Made by a program: the position numbers and the translations under genes. DNA of 64,000 nucleotides from Lysobacteraceae bacterium (GTDB taxonomy: Bacteria; Pseudomonadota; Gammaproteobacteria; Xanthomonadales; Xanthomonadaceae): contig QBLY01000016.1 of the NCBI GenBank assembly GCA_003241895.1, positions 1 to 64,000 of the forward strand, in the 5' to 3' direction. Numbering within the stretch: position 1 is the first letter of the stretch; the number at the start of each line of letters is the position of its first letter. Below, piece after piece: positions 38,648 to 49,513 of the stretch. The notes beneath the pieces are model-generated. The model did not search any database. It was not told the DNA's origin and saw nothing but the letters and a program-made list of their open reading frames with translations.

Positions 38648-39535
38648 TTATTTCTTTTTGGCGAACAGGGCGTCGAGGCGCTGTTCGTAGTCGTGATAAT
38701 TGATGCGGTCGTAGAGTTCGTCGCGGGTCTGCATCGCCTCGACCACCGCCTTCTGGTGGCCGTCGCGGCGGATCGCGGTGTAAACCGCCTCGGCGGCCTT
38801 GTTCATCGCGCGGAACGCCGACAGCGGGAAAAGCTGGATCGCCACGCCCACCGAGGCGAGCTCGTCGCGGGTGAACAGCGGCGTCTGCCCGAACTCGGTG
38901 ATGTTGGCCAGCACGGGCACCTTCACCGCATCCACGAAGCGCTTGTAGGTGGGCAGGTCGTAGGCGGCCTCGGCGAAGATGCCGTCGGCGCCGGCCTCGA
39001 CGCAGCGCACCGCGCGCTCGATGGCGGCGTCCACGCCGTCCACGGCGATGGCGTCGGTGCGGGCGATGATGAAGAACTGGTCGTCGGTGCGCGCATCCAC
39101 GGCAGCCTTCATGCGATCGACGAACTCGTCCACCGGCACGATTTCCTTGCCGGGACGATGGCCGCAGCGCTTGGCCCCGACCTGGTCCTCCAGGTGGCAG
39201 GCGGCGGCGCCGGCCTTGACCAGCGACTTCACCGTGCGCGCCATGTTGAACGCGCTCGGGCCGAAGCCCGTGTCGATGTCCACCAGCAGCGGCAGGTCGC
39301 AGACGTCGGTGATGCGACGTGTGTCGATGAGCACGTCTTCCAGACCGGTGATGCCCAGGTCCGGGATGCCCAGCGAGCCGGCGGCCACGCCGCCGCCCGA
39401 CAGGTAGATGGCGCGGTAGCCCGCGCGCTTGGCCAACAGCGCATGGTTGGCGTTGATGGCGCCGATGACCTGCAGCGGGGATTCGGCGGCGAGCGCGGCG
39501 CGGAAACGTGCGCCGGCGGAGGTGGATTGCGTCAT
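38648..39535 (-). CDS. prpB: 2-methylisocitrate lyase
   Basis: 295 residues, ATG at 39535. PEP mutase/isocitrate lyase superfamily with the PrpB loop [10 protein letters not shown], the metal-site stretch [10 protein letters not shown] and HLEDQ, and IIARTDA. It splits 2-methylisocitrate into pyruvate and succinate. First gene of prpB-prpC; the succinate can re-enter through malate dehydrogenase, encoded just upstream (102-base gap). Length equals E. coli PrpB (296). Confidence 0.95.
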   Translation of the reverse strand: MTQSTSAGARFRAALAAESPLQVIGAINANHALLAKRAGYRAIYLSGGGVAAGSLGIPDLGITGLEDVLIDTRRITDVCDLPLLVDIDTGFGPSAFNMARTVKSLVKAGAAACHLEDQVGAKRCGHRPGKEIVPVDEFVDRMKAAVDARTDDQFFIIARTDAIAVDGVDAAIERAVRCVEAGADGIFAEAAYDLPTYKRFVDAVKVPVLANITEFGQTPLFTRDELASVGVAIQLFPLSAFRAMNKAAEAVYTAIRRDGHQKAVVEAMQTRDELYDRINYHDYEQRLDALFAKKK

Positions 39536-39603
39536 GGGGCTTCCTTCATGCGCGAAGGCGACGCACAGGGATGTGCGAGTACCGCCGCAGGCAGGACGCC
39601 GTT

Positions 39604-39625
39604 GGCGGCCGGCCCTGGGGCCGCC
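39604..39625. repeat. Hairpin between mdh and prpB
   Basis: GGCGGCC (39604-39610) and GGCCGCC (39619-39625) with an 8-base loop, 13 bases beyond the mdh stop on the minus strand. No T-run follows, so it is a processing or pause structure rather than a proven terminator. Confidence 0.4.
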
Positions 39626-39637
39626 TTCGTTGCAACA

Positions 39638-40621
39638 TCACAGCAGGTGGGCGACGCCCGCACGCTCTTCCTCGAGCTCGGCCAGGGTCTTGTCCATCAT
39701 GGTGCGCGAGTAGTCGTCGACCGCCAGCCCCTGCACGATCTCGTACTTGCCGTCCTTGCAGGTGACCGGGAATCCGTACATCACGTCCTTGGGAATGCCG
39801 TAGCTGCCGTCCGACGGGATGCCCATGGTGGCCCACTTGCCGTTCGTCCCCAGCACCCAGTCGTGGATGTGGTCGATGGCGGCATTGGCGGCCGAGGCGG
39901 CCGAGCTCAGGCCGCGCGCTTCGATGATGGCGGCGCCGCGCTTGCCGACCTTGGGGATGAAGGTCTCGCGGTTCCAGGCCTCGTCGCCGATCTTGTCCTT
40001 GAGCGACCCGCCGGCCACGGTGGCGAAACGGTAATCCGGGTACATGGTCGGGCTGTGGTTGCCCCACACCACCAGGCTGTCGATGGCGGCCACCGGCACG
40101 CCGGCCTTGATGGCCAGCTGCGACAGCGCGCGGTTGTGGTCCAGGCGCAGCATGGCGGTGAAGTTGTTGGGGTGGATGTCCGGCGCCGACTTCATGGCGA
40201 TGTAGGCGTTGGTGTTGGCCGGGTTGCCGACCACCAGCACCTTGATGTCGCGCGAGGCGACGGCGTTGATCGCCTTGCCCTGCACGGTGAAGATCTCGGC
40301 GTTCTTGAGCAGCAGGTCCTTGCGCTCCATGCCCGGGCCGCGCGGCATGGCGCCGACCAGCAGGGCCACGTCGGCGTCCTTGAACGCCACCATCGGGTCG
40401 TCGGTGCCGACCACGCCGGCCAGCAGCGGGAAGGCGCAGTCTTCGAGCTCCATGATCACGCCCTTGAGCGCGGCCTGGGCCTTCTCCATCGGCAGTTCAA
40501 GCAGCTGCAGGATGACCGGCTGGTCCTTGCCCAGCATTTCGCCCGAGGCGATGCGGAACAGCAGGGAGTAACCGATCTGGCCGGCAGCTCCGGTGATGGC
40601 GACACGGACGGGGGTTTTCAT
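39638..40621 (-). CDS. mdh: Malate dehydrogenase
   Basis: 327 residues from the ATG at 40621, with GAGGAG six bases upstream. NAD-dependent enzyme of the cytosolic/tetrameric-like Mdh type (328 residues in many proteobacteria): [15 protein letters not shown] is the nucleotide-binding loop, [13 protein letters not shown] the substrate loop, [11 protein letters not shown] the cofactor site, and [11 protein letters not shown] holds the catalytic His. It interconverts malate and oxaloacetate, providing oxaloacetate for prpC and the TCA cycle. Confidence 0.95.
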   Translation of the reverse strand: MKTPVRVAITGAAGQIGYSLLFRIASGEMLGKDQPVILQLLELPMEKAQAALKGVIMELEDCAFPLLAGVVGTDDPMVAFKDADVALLVGAMPRGPGMERKDLLLKNAEIFTVQGKAINAVASRDIKVLVVGNPANTNAYIAMKSAPDIHPNNFTAMLRLDHNRALSQLAIKAGVPVAAIDSLVVWGNHSPTMYPDYRFATVAGGSLKDKIGDEAWNRETFIPKVGKRGAAIIEARGLSSAASAANAAIDHIHDWVLGTNGKWATMGIPSDGSYGIPKDVMYGFPVTCKDGKYEIVQGLAVDDYSRTMMDKTLAELEEERAGVAHLL

Positions 40622-40638
40622 GACATCTCCTCGGGGGA

Positions 40639-40658
40639 GGCGGGCCTGAAGGCCCGCC
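40639..40658. repeat. Hairpin in the mdh leader
   Basis: GGCGGGCC (40639-40646), loop TGAA, GGCCCGCC (40651-40658), ending 18 bases before the mdh start on the minus strand. It could influence ribosome access or mRNA stability. Confidence 0.5.
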
Positions 40659-40661
40659 GGC

Positions 40662-40688
40662 AAAAAGACGGCGCCCGGGCGGGCGCCG
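40662..40688 (-). terminator. Intrinsic terminator of the aminotransferase gene
   Basis: On the minus strand CGGCGCCC-GCCC-GGGCGCCG (40688-40669) is followed by TC and TTTTT (to 40662). It lies 9 bases beyond the aminotransferase stop and separates it from mdh. Confidence 0.88.
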
Positions 40689-40697
40689 CGCAATGGC

Positions 40698-41897
40698 TTA
40701 CGCGAGTTCGGCGAAGAACTCCTCGATGCGCTTCAGGCCCACCGGCAGCTGGGCCGTGGGGCAGGTGTAGCTGATGCGAAGCGCGTTGGGCGCACCGAAC
40801 GCCGAGCCCGGCACGCAGGCCACGCCCTTGGCTTCCAGCAGCACGCTGCAGAAATCCACGTCGTTCCTGATGGCGACGCCGTTGTGCGACTTGCCGAAAG
40901 CGCAGCTGATGTCCGGGAACACGTAGAACGCGCCCTGCGGCTTGGGACAGATCACGCCCGGGATGGCGTTCATGGTGGCCACCACCAGGTCGCGCTTGGC
41001 CTGGAATTCGGCGCACTTGGCCACCGGCACGTCCTGCGGGCCGGTGAGCGCCGCAACGGCCGCGGCGGTCACCACTTCGGGCAGGTTGGTGATGTGGGTG
41101 GAGTTGAGCACCGTGATCGCCTTGGCCACCACTTCAGGGCCGGCCATGAAGCCCACGCGCCAGCCGGGCATGCCGTAGGTCTTGGACAGCGAATCCACGA
41201 ACACCAGGCGGTCGCGCAGCTCCGGACGGGCCTGCACGAAGTTGTGGTAGCCCAGGCCGTCGAACACCATCATGTTGTAGATGTCGTCGGTGATGATCCA
41301 GGTGTCGGGGTACTTCACCAGCACGTCGGCCAGCGCGGCGATTTCCTCGCGCGTGTAGACCATGCCGGTGGGATTGTTCGGGTTGTTGAACAGGAACACC
41401 TTGGGCTTGGTCGCCAGCGCCACCTCGAGCTGGGCCGGGGAAAGCTTGTAGTCCTGGCTGGCCGGGCACGGCAGCTCGAGGATCCTGGCGTCCAGGACCT
41501 CGGCGATGTCGGCGTAGGTGGTCCAGTAGGGGGTGGCGTAGGCGATGGTGTCGCCTTCGTCCAGCAGGGCCTCGGCCAGGTTGTAGAGGATGTGCTTGGC
41601 GCCGACGCCGGTGGCGCAGTGCATGCGCGTGTAGCCGGTCAGGCCCAGCGCCTCGATGTGCTGCAGGAAGGCGTCGAGCAGGGCGTCCGAGCCGCGGTTG
41701 CTGCCGTACTGGCCGCTGTCCTTGGCCAGGGCGTCGCGGGCGGCGGCGTAGACGTGGTCACCGGGCAGGAAGTTGGGTACGCCGATCGAAAAGCTGACGA
41801 TGTCGCGACCTTCGGACTTTAGCTTCTTGGCCTTGTCGGCAACGGCCATGATGGCGCTGGGCTTGGCACGGCCCATGCGCTTGGCGAGCTGTGGCAT
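40698..41897 (-). CDS. Class I pyridoxal-phosphate aminotransferase (aspartate-type)
   Basis: 399 residues from the ATG at 41897 (GAGGA upstream); a much longer open frame upstream is not coding. Type-I fold: [38 protein letters not shown] and the PLP lysine Lys239 in [16 protein letters not shown]. The final RISYTCP provides the Arg that binds the substrate carboxylate. Closest to AspC/AspB-like aspartate aminotransferases, which would link oxaloacetate from the adjacent mdh to aspartate. Exact amino-acid specificity is not certain. Confidence 0.88.
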   Translation of the reverse strand: MPQLAKRMGRAKPSAIMAVADKAKKLKSEGRDIVSFSIGVPNFLPGDHVYAAARDALAKDSGQYGSNRGSDALLDAFLQHIEALGLTGYTRMHCATGVGAKHILYNLAEALLDEGDTIAYATPYWTTYADIAEVLDARILELPCPASQDYKLSPAQLEVALATKPKVFLFNNPNNPTGMVYTREEIAALADVLVKYPDTWIITDDIYNMMVFDGLGYHNFVQARPELRDRLVFVDSLSKTYGMPGWRVGFMAGPEVVAKAITVLNSTHITNLPEVVTAAAVAALTGPQDVPVAKCAEFQAKRDLVVATMNAIPGVICPKPQGAFYVFPDISCAFGKSHNGVAIRNDVDFCSVLLEAKGVACVPGSAFGAPNALRISYTCPTAQLPVGLKRIEEFFAELA

Positions 41898-42026
41898 CGC
41901 ATTCCTCGCGGGAGTTGTGGCGGGGCTGAAAAACCCCGCAAGGATACCACGCCGCATCCCGCCGAGCCCTGCCCCGGGGCTTGCCTGGCGCAGGCGTTCG
42001 GGCATGCTGGGGGGCAGGAGGACCCC

Positions 42027-42764
42027 ATGGCCCAGCGCTCCCGTTCCGCTCCCCGCTTCGCTGCGCTGCTTGTCTTGCTGCTGCCGCTGCAGGCACTCGC
42101 CTACAACCAGGACCGGGTCGCCACCGACGACGCCGGCCGTCCGCTGCGCATCGCCGGCAGCGTGGTCGTGGTCGAGCCCGACATCGAACTGACCGAAGTG
42201 ACCGCCGGTGGGCTCAACGAGCCCAGGCGGGAATGGTCGGACGCCGCGCGCCGTCTGTTCCCCGAGGCGATGGGCCGTGTGTTGGCTCAGGGCGGCCAGG
42301 ACCGCAAGCCCGATTTCGAGGTCCGGGACGACCTGCCACCGCGCTCGCGCCTGGGCCAGGTGATCCGCCTCAACGAGGCCGTGGCCATGAGCATCGCCGT
42401 CTACACCCGGCGCGGCAGCCACCTGGCCACCAAGGACCGCCGCCTGGACTGGACCCTGGGTCCGGGCGTGGGCGAACTGCGTGACGCCACCGGCGCCGAC
42501 TACGCACTGTTCACCTACGTGCGCGACAGCTACGCCAGCGAGGGCCGGGCGGCGATGCGGGTGCTGGGCTTCCTGGCCGGGGCCGCCATGGGCGGCGTGG
42601 TGGACATCGGTGGCGGCCAGCAAATGGGCGTTGCCACGCTGGTGGACCTGCGCACCGGGCAGGTGGTGTGGTTCAACCTGATGTCCAACCAGACGGGCGA
42701 CCTCAGGGACCCCGAAGGCGCGGCGAAATCCGCCCGCCAGATGCTGACCGGGCTTCCGCTGTGA
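42027..42764 (+). CDS. Secreted protein of unknown function, first gene of a protease operon
   Basis: 245 residues, ATG at 42027 with AGGAGG close upstream. Signal peptide 1 to about 25 (LQALA). The mature protein is mixed alpha/beta with the stretches VVVVEPDIELTEVTAGG, RGSHLATKDRRLDWTLG, ADYALFTYVRDSYASEG and VATLVDLRTGQVVWFN. The last resembles periplasmic lipoproteins that turn over or sense other components, but no family name can be given. The next gene's GTG overlaps its stop, so it works with the M48 protease and lipoprotein downstream. Confidence 0.78.
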   Translation: MAQRSRSAPRFAALLVLLLPLQALAYNQDRVATDDAGRPLRIAGSVVVVEPDIELTEVTAGGLNEPRREWSDAARRLFPEAMGRVLAQGGQDRKPDFEVRDDLPPRSRLGQVIRLNEAVAMSIAVYTRRGSHLATKDRRLDWTLGPGVGELRDATGADYALFTYVRDSYASEGRAAMRVLGFLAGAAMGGVVDIGGGQQMGVATLVDLRTGQVVWFNLMSNQTGDLRDPEGAAKSARQMLTGLPL

Positions 42765-43924
42765 AAGCCGCCACCTGGCTGATTGCCGCCTGCCTGGCCA
42801 GCGCCGCCGCCTGGGCCGCCGACCCGGTGGCCACCGCCCTGCCCGGCCAACGGCCGCCGCCGGGCAGCGACGAGGACGAGCTGTGGTACGCGATGGAACG
42901 CGCCGAGCGCGACCTGCTGCAGCATCCGCAGCTGGTGCGCGACCCGGAGCTGAACGCGTACGTGCGCGACGTTGCGTGCCGGGTCGCCGGCGACCACTGC
43001 CCGGACCTGCGGGTTTATATCGTTGAACAGCCCTGGTTCAACGCATCCATGGCGCCCAACGGCATGTTGGTGGTCTGGACCGGCGCCCTGCTTCGGTTCC
43101 AGGACGAGGCCGAACTGGCGCTGGTGCTCGGGCACGAGTTGGCCCATTTCCGCGAACGCCACGCCATCAGGCAGTGGCGCAAGGCCAAGAACACGTCGGC
43201 CGTAATCGGCTCCATCAGCCTGCTGGCCTTCGGTGGCGGCGCCGGCGCAGCCGGCTACCTGGCCAACTTCCTGGGCGTCGCCGGGATGTCGCAGTTTTCC
43301 CGCGACGCCGAGCGCCAATCCGACGACCTGGGTTTCGCGGCGGCTGTTGGCCAAGGCTATGAGCCCGCCGCCGGGGCCCGGCTTTGGCAGCGCATGAAGG
43401 CCGAGGAAGACGCCCGTGGATACGGCAAGCCCATCCCCGTGTTCGCCAGCCACCCACGCACCGCCGAGCGCCTGGCCGACATACAGGCGGCCGCCAAGCG
43501 CTATGACGGTGGCGGCCTGTCGGGTCGCGATGCCTACCAGGCCGCCGTGCGGCCCTTCCTGGTTCAGTGGCTGGAGGGCGAGCTGTCCCGTCGCATGTAC
43601 GACACCTCGGTCCAGGTGATCGGCGACCTGCGGGCGCTGGCCGACCCGGGGCTCGAGGCGACCTATGCGTACTTCCTTGCCGAGGCATTGCGTCGCCGCG
43701 GCAAGGACGGCGACGCCGCCCGGGCGCAGGCCCTGTACGAAGAGGCCGTCGCCCTGCCCGACCCGCCCGCCGGGGCCTTGCGCGAACACGGCATGGCCCT
43801 GCGCGCGCAGGGCGACCGCGAAGGCGCCGGCGCGGCCTTCCGGCGCTACCTGGCGATGGCGCCGGAGGCCGGCGATGCCGCCTTCGTGCGCCAGTACCTG
43901 GCCCAAATGCAGGCCACGCCGTGA
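42761..43924 (+). CDS. Periplasmic M48-family metalloprotease with a C-terminal helical-repeat region
   Basis: 387 residues from a GTG at 42761 overlapping the previous stop (GTGA). Signal peptide (1-19). The peptidase domain has LGHELAHFRERHA (HExxH zinc motif) and RDAERQSDDLG with the third zinc ligand Glu, as in BepA and Oma1. An internal hydrophobic segment (about 142-165) precedes it. The C-terminal 100 residues look TPR-like (ALYEEAVALPD, AFRRYLAMAPEA). By analogy with BepA it should degrade stalled outer-membrane proteins in the periplasm. Confidence 0.9.
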   Translation: MKAATWLIAACLASAAAWAADPVATALPGQRPPPGSDEDELWYAMERAERDLLQHPQLVRDPELNAYVRDVACRVAGDHCPDLRVYIVEQPWFNASMAPNGMLVVWTGALLRFQDEAELALVLGHELAHFRERHAIRQWRKAKNTSAVIGSISLLAFGGGAGAAGYLANFLGVAGMSQFSRDAERQSDDLGFAAAVGQGYEPAAGARLWQRMKAEEDARGYGKPIPVFASHPRTAERLADIQAAAKRYDGGGLSGRDAYQAAVRPFLVQWLEGELSRRMYDTSVQVIGDLRALADPGLEATYAYFLAEALRRRGKDGDAARAQALYEEAVALPDPPAGALREHGMALRAQGDREGAGAAFRRYLAMAPEAGDAAFVRQYLAQMQATP

Positions 43925-44502
43925 CCCGGTGCCTGGTTCGCATCGTCGCGTTGGCGGCCACGCTGGTGCTGCTGGTGGCCTGCGGCGGCAATCGCCTGCA
44001 AAAGGCCGGCAATGCGTCGGTGTTCGACCTGCAGCTGACCACGGACCTGGACTGGGCCCGCATCAGCGCGCCGCGCCAGGAGCAATGGACCGTGGACGGC
44101 GCCGCGCTGAACCAGCTGATGATCCTGTCGCGCATCAAGCCGCGCGAACACGTGTTCCTGCGCGCCAAGGAGCGGTCCTGGCGACCCGACGGCCCCTGGT
44201 TCCGCGCCGGCGTGCGGCCCGACGAAGTGCGCGACATCGTGCTCGACGGGCTGCGCGGCGCCGGCTGGGCCAACGTGGAGGCCCGCCAGCTGCGGCCGGT
44301 GCGCTGGGGTGGCACGGCCGGACTGCGCTTCGACCTGGACCTGGACAACCCCAACGGCCTGGTTTACCGCGGCATGGTCACCGCCGCCGAGCGCGAGGGC
44401 CGGCTGACGCTGCTGGTGTGGATCGCGCCGGCCGAGCACTACTACGGCCGGGACGCCGAAGCGGTGGGCCGGATGTTCGACAGCCTGCGCTTCGTGGAGT
44501 GA
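43921..44502 (+). CDS. Lipoprotein of unknown function, third gene of the M48 operon
   Basis: 193 residues from a GTG at 43921 overlapping the protease stop (GTGA). A lipoprotein signal with lipobox LVAC (Cys about 20). The mature part has LTTDLDWARISAPRQEQWTV, LMILSRIKPREHVFL and a C-terminal LVWIAPAEHYYGRDAEAV, with a repeated mixed strand/helix look. Not recognised as a family. The two GTGA junctions tie it to the protease and the secreted protein, so an envelope quality-control role is likely but unproven. Confidence 0.78.
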   Translation: MTRCLVRIVALAATLVLLVACGGNRLQKAGNASVFDLQLTTDLDWARISAPRQEQWTVDGAALNQLMILSRIKPREHVFLRAKERSWRPDGPWFRAGVRPDEVRDIVLDGLRGAGWANVEARQLRPVRWGGTAGLRFDLDLDNPNGLVYRGMVTAAEREGRLTLLVWIAPAEHYYGRDAEAVGRMFDSLRFVE

Positions 44503-44507
44503 GGCGA

Positions 44508-44531
44508 CCCGGGGCGGCCATGCGCCCCGGG
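44508..44531. terminator. Hairpin between the convergent lipoprotein and cyclophilin genes
   Basis: CCCGGGGCG (44508-44516) pairs perfectly with CGCCCCGGG (44523-44531) over a 6-base loop. It has no T-run on either side, so it is a hairpin that probably protects or ends both transcripts; Rho-independent release is uncertain. Confidence 0.5.
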
Positions 44532-44544
44532 CCGCGGCTTGGCA

Positions 44545-45051
<507 letters not shown>

Positions 45052-45158
45052 TGGGGGCTCCGTGGGGTACGGGCCGGCACGTCGCCGGCAGGGCGCCTAG
45101 GATGCCACACGGGCCGGCCCATGACCTCCGTTCAGGCCGTTCGTTCACGGAATCAGGC

Positions 45159-45164
45159 TATAAT
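45159..45164 (+). promoter_or_regulatory. Consensus -10 box of typA
   Basis: A perfect TATAAT 51 bases before the typA start. No good -35 at normal spacing (CCGTTC at 16 bases is poor). Confidence 0.5.
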
Positions 45165-45215
45165 TCCCGGCTTACTTACCCACCTGAGACAGCGCGCCGT
45201 CCGGCGCCCATCCGC

Positions 45216-47057
45216 ATGTCCATCGAAAAGCTCCGCAACATCGCCATCGTCGCCCACGTTGACCACGGCAAGACCACCCTCGTCGACTGCCTGCTCAAGC
45301 AGTCGGGCACCTTCGCCGAGCGCACGGTGACCACCGAGCGGATGATGGACAGCAACGACATCGAGAAGGAGCGTGGCATCACGATCCTGTCGAAGAACAC
45401 CGCGATCCGCTGGAAGGCGCCCGACGGCGAGGAATACCGCATCAACATCGTCGACACCCCGGGCCATGCCGACTTCGGCGGCGAAGTGGAGCGCGTGCTG
45501 TCGATGGTGGATTCGGTGCTCATCCTGGTGGACGCGATGGACGGCCCGATGCCGCAGACGCGCTTCGTCACCCAGAAGGCCTTCGCGATGGGCTTCAAGC
45601 CGATCGTCGTGGTGAACAAGGTCGACCGCCCGGGTGCCCGCCCGAACTGGGTGCTGGACCAGACCTTCGACCTGTTCGACCGCCTGGGCGCCACCGACGA
45701 GCAGCTCGACTTCACCACCGTCTACGCCTCGGCGCTGCACGGCTACGCCGGCATGGAGCAGGAAGTGCGCTCGGGCGACATGACCCCGCTGTTCCAGACC
45801 ATCATCGACCACGTGTCGCCGCCGCCGGTAGACCTGGACGGCCCGTTCCAGATGCGCATCACCTCGCTGGACTACAACAACTACGTCGGCATCATCGGCG
45901 TTGGCCGCATCCAGCGCGGCAAGGTCCGCACCAACATGCAGGTCACGGTGATCGACCGCAACGGCAAGCCGCGCAACGCCAAGGTGCTGCAGGTGCTCGG
46001 CTTCCACGGCCTCGAGCGCCATGAAGTGAAAGAGGCCCAGGCCGGCGACATCGTCGCCATCTCGGGCATCGAGGGCCTGAGCATTTCCGAGACCGTCTGC
46101 GATCCCTCGCAGGTCGAGCAGCTTGAAGTGCTCACGGTCGACGAGCCGACCATCAGCATGACCTTCCAGGTGAACAACTCGCCGTTCGCCGGCACCAAGG
46201 ACCGCAGCGGCGGCAAGTTCCTCACGTCGCGCCAGCTGCGCGACCGCCTGATGCGCGAGACCCAGCACAACGTCGCGCTGAAGGTGGAAGACACCGACGA
46301 CGCCGACAAGTTCAAGGTCAGCGGCCGCGGCGAACTGCACCTGTCGATCCTGATCGAGACCATGCGCCGCGAAGGCTACGAAATGGCCGTGTCGCGCCCG
46401 GAAGTGATCATCAAGATGATCGACGGCGTGAAGTCCGAGCCGATCGAAGCGCTGGTGGTGGACCTGGAGGAACAGTTCCAGGGCGGCGTGATGCAGCGCC
46501 TTGGCGAGCGCAAGGCGATCCTCCAGAACATGGAGCCGGACGGCAAGGGTCGCGTGCGCATGGACTTCATGATCCCGGCGCGTGGCCTGATCGGCTTCCA
46601 GACCGAGTTCCGCACCATCACGGCCGGCACCGGCCTGCTGTTCCATGTGTTCGACCATTACGGCCCGCGTGCCGACGGTGAGATCGGCCAGCGCCAGAAC
46701 GGCGTGCTGATCTCCAACGGCACCGGCCCGTCGCCGGCCTATGCGCAGATCGCCATGCAGGAGCGCGGCCGCCTGCTGGTCGAGCCGGGCGAGGAAATCT
46801 ACGAAGGCCAGATCGTTGGCATCCACGCCAAGGACAACGACCTGACGGTCAACGCCCTGCGCGGCAAGCAGCTGACCAACTTCCGCGCCTCGGGCACCGA
46901 CAAGGACGAAGGCCTGATCCCGGCCATCAAGATGTCGCTCGAGCAGGCGCTGGAGTTCATCGACGACGACGAACTGGTGGAAGTGACGCCGGTGGCGATC
47001 CGCCTGCGCAAGAAAGAGCGCACCGAGAACGACCGCAAGAAAGCCAACCGCGGCTGA
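45216..47057 (+). CDS. typA: Translational GTPase TypA/BipA
   Basis: 613 residues from the ATG at 45216. G-domain motifs are [10 protein letters not shown] (G1), ERGITI (switch), [12 protein letters not shown] (G3) and [13 protein letters not shown] (G4). An EF-G-like beta domain and the BipA-specific C-terminal part with [33 protein letters not shown] and [12 protein letters not shown] follow. Length agrees with E. coli BipA (607). A ribosome-binding GTPase needed for ribosome assembly at low temperature and under stress. Confidence 0.97.
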   Translation: MSIEKLRNIAIVAHVDHGKTTLVDCLLKQSGTFAERTVTTERMMDSNDIEKERGITILSKNTAIRWKAPDGEEYRINIVDTPGHADFGGEVERVLSMVDSVLILVDAMDGPMPQTRFVTQKAFAMGFKPIVVVNKVDRPGARPNWVLDQTFDLFDRLGATDEQLDFTTVYASALHGYAGMEQEVRSGDMTPLFQTIIDHVSPPPVDLDGPFQMRITSLDYNNYVGIIGVGRIQRGKVRTNMQVTVIDRNGKPRNAKVLQVLGFHGLERHEVKEAQAGDIVAISGIEGLSISETVCDPSQVEQLEVLTVDEPTISMTFQVNNSPFAGTKDRSGGKFLTSRQLRDRLMRETQHNVALKVEDTDDADKFKVSGRGELHLSILIETMRREGYEMAVSRPEVIIKMIDGVKSEPIEALVVDLEEQFQGGVMQRLGERKAILQNMEPDGKGRVRMDFMIPARGLIGFQTEFRTITAGTGLLFHVFDHYGPRADGEIGQRQNGVLISNGTGPSPAYAQIAMQERGRLLVEPGEEIYEGQIVGIHAKDNDLTVNALRGKQLTNFRASGTDKDEGLIPAIKMSLEQALEFIDDDELVEVTPVAIRLRKKERTENDRKKANRG

Positions 47058-47080
47058 CCTGACACCCGGGTGTCCCGGCC

Positions 47081-47845
47081 ATGTCCTGGGAGCTTTGGCT
47101 GCTCACCGGGCTGGCTGGCTTCGCCGCCGGCCTGCTCGACAGCATCGTCGGCGGCGGCGGCCTGATCCTGACGCCCGCGATGCTGAACCTGCATCCGGGC
47201 CTGGGCATCCTGCAGACCATTGCCACCCAGCGCACCAGTTCGCTGCTGGGCACCAGCGTGGCGGCCTGGAACTACTTCCGCCACGTCAGCGTGGAGCGCC
47301 GCATCGTGGTGCCCGCGCTGTTCTCCGCCCTCGCCTTCTCGGCCATCGGCGTGCAGTTCGCCAAACGCATCGACCCCGACACCCTGAAGATGGCGGTGCT
47401 GGTGGTGTGCGTGCTGTTGGCCGTCTACACCGTGCTGCGCAAGGACCTGGGCACGCGCGAGGAACGCCGTTTCAATCCGCGCGCCGAGGCGTGGGCGGCG
47501 GCCGTGGTGGGCGGTGCCTGCGGCTTCTACAACGGCCTGATCGGACCCGGCACCGGCACCCTGATGGTGTTCGCCTTCGTCAGCGTGATCGGGCTGGACT
47601 TCCTCAAGTCGTCGGCGGTCTCCAAATCAACCAATGTCGCCGCGGACCTCAGCTCCTGGACGGTGCTGGCCGTGGGCGGCTTCGTGCAGTGGACGCTGGC
47701 GGTGCCGCTGATCGTGGGCAACGTGGTGGGCAGCTACGTCGGCAGCCGGCTGGCCATCCGCAAGGGCGACCGCTTCATCCGCATGATCTTCCTGGCGGTG
47801 GTGCTTGCGCTGGTGGCGCGCGTGGGCTGGGGCCTGCTGCAGTAG
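47081..47845 (+). CDS. TSUP-family (TauE/SafE) sulfite/anion exporter
   Basis: 254 residues, ATG at 47081, 23 bases after typA. Eight or nine hydrophobic helices. The duplicated family signature is visible as LLDSIVGGGGLILTPAM near the N-terminus and GFYNGLIGPGTGTLMVFAF in the second half. Members export sulfite, sulfoacetate or similar anions, or transport carboxylates; the substrate here is unknown. Probably transcribed with typA. Confidence 0.88.
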   Translation: MSWELWLLTGLAGFAAGLLDSIVGGGGLILTPAMLNLHPGLGILQTIATQRTSSLLGTSVAAWNYFRHVSVERRIVVPALFSALAFSAIGVQFAKRIDPDTLKMAVLVVCVLLAVYTVLRKDLGTREERRFNPRAEAWAAAVVGGACGFYNGLIGPGTGTLMVFAFVSVIGLDFLKSSAVSKSTNVAADLSSWTVLAVGGFVQWTLAVPLIVGNVVGSYVGSRLAIRKGDRFIRMIFLAVVLALVARVGWGLLQ

Positions 47846-47913
47846 CTTGATTGCGGCCTCACGGTGCCGGCGCAATACTCCGGCTTGCTGGTCAGCCAAC
47901 CCGAGGAAACCCG

Positions 47914-49509
47914 ATGCGCCTGATTTTCATCCCGGCCTGCGCCCTGCTGCTGGCCGCGTGCGGCCGCGAGCCGGCACCCGACGCCGTCGCCCCGGCACCG
48001 GTGCAGGAGCGCGCGGTGGGTCCGCTGGTGGCCGAGATGACGCTGGCCGAAGCCAGCGCGCAGCTTGCCGCGGGGAGCCTCAGCGCCGAAGCGCTGACCC
48101 AGGCCTACCTCGAGCGCATCGAGCAGATCGACCGCAGCGGGCCGGCGTTGAATTCGGTGATTGAACTCAACCCCGAGGCGCTGGCCGACGCCCGCACGCT
48201 CGATGCCGAGCGCCGCGCCGGCAACGTCCGCGGGCCGCTGCACGGTATCCCGGTGCTGCTCAAGGACAACATCGACGCCGTCGGCATGGCCACCTCGGCA
48301 GGCTCGCTGGCGCTGGCGGGCAACCGCCCGACGCGCGACGCCTTCATCGTGGCGCGCCTGCGCGCCGCCGGCGCCGTGATCCTGGGCAAGACCAACCTGA
48401 GCGAATGGGCCAACTTCCGATCCACCCGCTCCAGCTCCGGCTGGAGCTCGCGCGGTGGCCAGACCCGCAATGCCTACGTGCTCGACCGCAACCCCTGCGG
48501 CTCCAGCGCGGGTACCGGCACGGCCGTCGCAGCCAGCCTGGCCATGGTCGGCGTAGGCACCGAAACCGACGGCAGCATCATCTGCCCCTCGGCGGTGAAC
48601 GGGCTGGTGGGCCTCAAGCCCACGGTGGGCCTGGTCAGCCGCGGCGGCATCATCCCGATCTCCGTTTCGCAGGACACAGCGGGCCCGATGGGCCGCAGCG
48701 TCGCGGACGTGGCGGCGCTGCTGAACGTGCTGGCGGCGGTTGACCCGGCCGATCCGGCGTCGCCGGCGGCGGACGGCAGGCCCGCCGTCGACTACACCGC
48801 CGGGCTGGACGCCGATGCCGTGCGTGGCAAACGTTTCGGCGTGCTTCGCCAAGCCATGGGCTTCAACCCCGACGTGGACGCCGCCGTGGAGCGCGCCGTC
48901 GCCAGCCTGCAGGCCGCCGGCGCCGAAGTCATCGACGTCGAGGTCACGACGTGGCGGCAGTGGGGCGAGGACGAGTTCAACGTGCTGCTGTACGAGTTCA
49001 AGGACGGCCTGGATGCCTACCTCGCCGCCGCGGGCGGCGAGCACGGTTCGCTTGAGTCGCTGATCGCCTGGAACACCGCGCATGCCGCCCAGGCCATGCC
49101 GCACTTCGGGCAGGAAATCTTCGAACAGGCCCAGGCCAAGGGACCGCTGAGTGAACCGGCCTACCTGCAGGCCCGTGATGCCGCCCGCCGCCTGGCCGGC
49201 GAACAGGGCCTGCTGGCTACGATGGACAAGAACCAGCTTGATGCGGTGATCGGCCCCAGCACGTCGCCGGCCTGGCCCACCGACCACGTCAACGGCGACC
49301 ACTTCTCGGGCGCCGGCTATGGCATCGCGGCGGTTGCGCGAACGCCCAGCATCACCGTGCCGTCGGGCGACGTGCGCGGGCTTCCGATCGGCGTGGTGTT
49401 CATGGGCCGGGCCTACAGCGAGGCGCAGCTGCTGGGCTATGCCTATACCTTCGAGCAGGCGACAAGGGCGCGCAAGCCGCCGACGTTCATGCCGACCCTG
49501 GCGGATTGA
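47914..49509 (+). CDS. Lipoprotein amidase (amidase-signature family)
   Basis: 531 residues from the ATG at 47914 (GAGGAAA upstream). The N-terminal lipoprotein signal has the lipobox LAAC (Cys16). The amidase-signature triad is visible: Lys in VLLKDNIDAVGM, the cis-Ser in CGSSAGTGTAVAASLA and the nucleophile Ser in GTETDGSIICPSAVNG. It hydrolyses an amide bond in the periplasm or at the cell surface; the substrate is unknown. Unlike GatA it is exported and has no GatB/GatC neighbours. A terminator lies just after the stop. Confidence 0.92.
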   Translation: MRLIFIPACALLLAACGREPAPDAVAPAPVQERAVGPLVAEMTLAEASAQLAAGSLSAEALTQAYLERIEQIDRSGPALNSVIELNPEALADARTLDAERRAGNVRGPLHGIPVLLKDNIDAVGMATSAGSLALAGNRPTRDAFIVARLRAAGAVILGKTNLSEWANFRSTRSSSGWSSRGGQTRNAYVLDRNPCGSSAGTGTAVAASLAMVGVGTETDGSIICPSAVNGLVGLKPTVGLVSRGGIIPISVSQDTAGPMGRSVADVAALLNVLAAVDPADPASPAADGRPAVDYTAGLDADAVRGKRFGVLRQAMGFNPDVDAAVERAVASLQAAGAEVIDVEVTTWRQWGEDEFNVLLYEFKDGLDAYLAAAGGEHGSLESLIAWNTAHAAQAMPHFGQEIFEQAQAKGPLSEPAYLQARDAARRLAGEQGLLATMDKNQLDAVIGPSTSPAWPTDHVNGDHFSGAGYGIAAVARTPSITVPSGDVRGLPIGVVFMGRAYSEAQLLGYAYTFEQATRARKPPTFMPTLAD

Positions 49510-49513
49510 CCAG

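Noticed and set aside
38693-40774. 693-codon open frame on the plus strand opposite prpB and mdh
   Set aside because: It spans two well-supported genes and their gap; no domain signal.
45153-46826. 557-codon open frame opposite typA
   Set aside because: Antisense shadow of a conserved essential GTPase.
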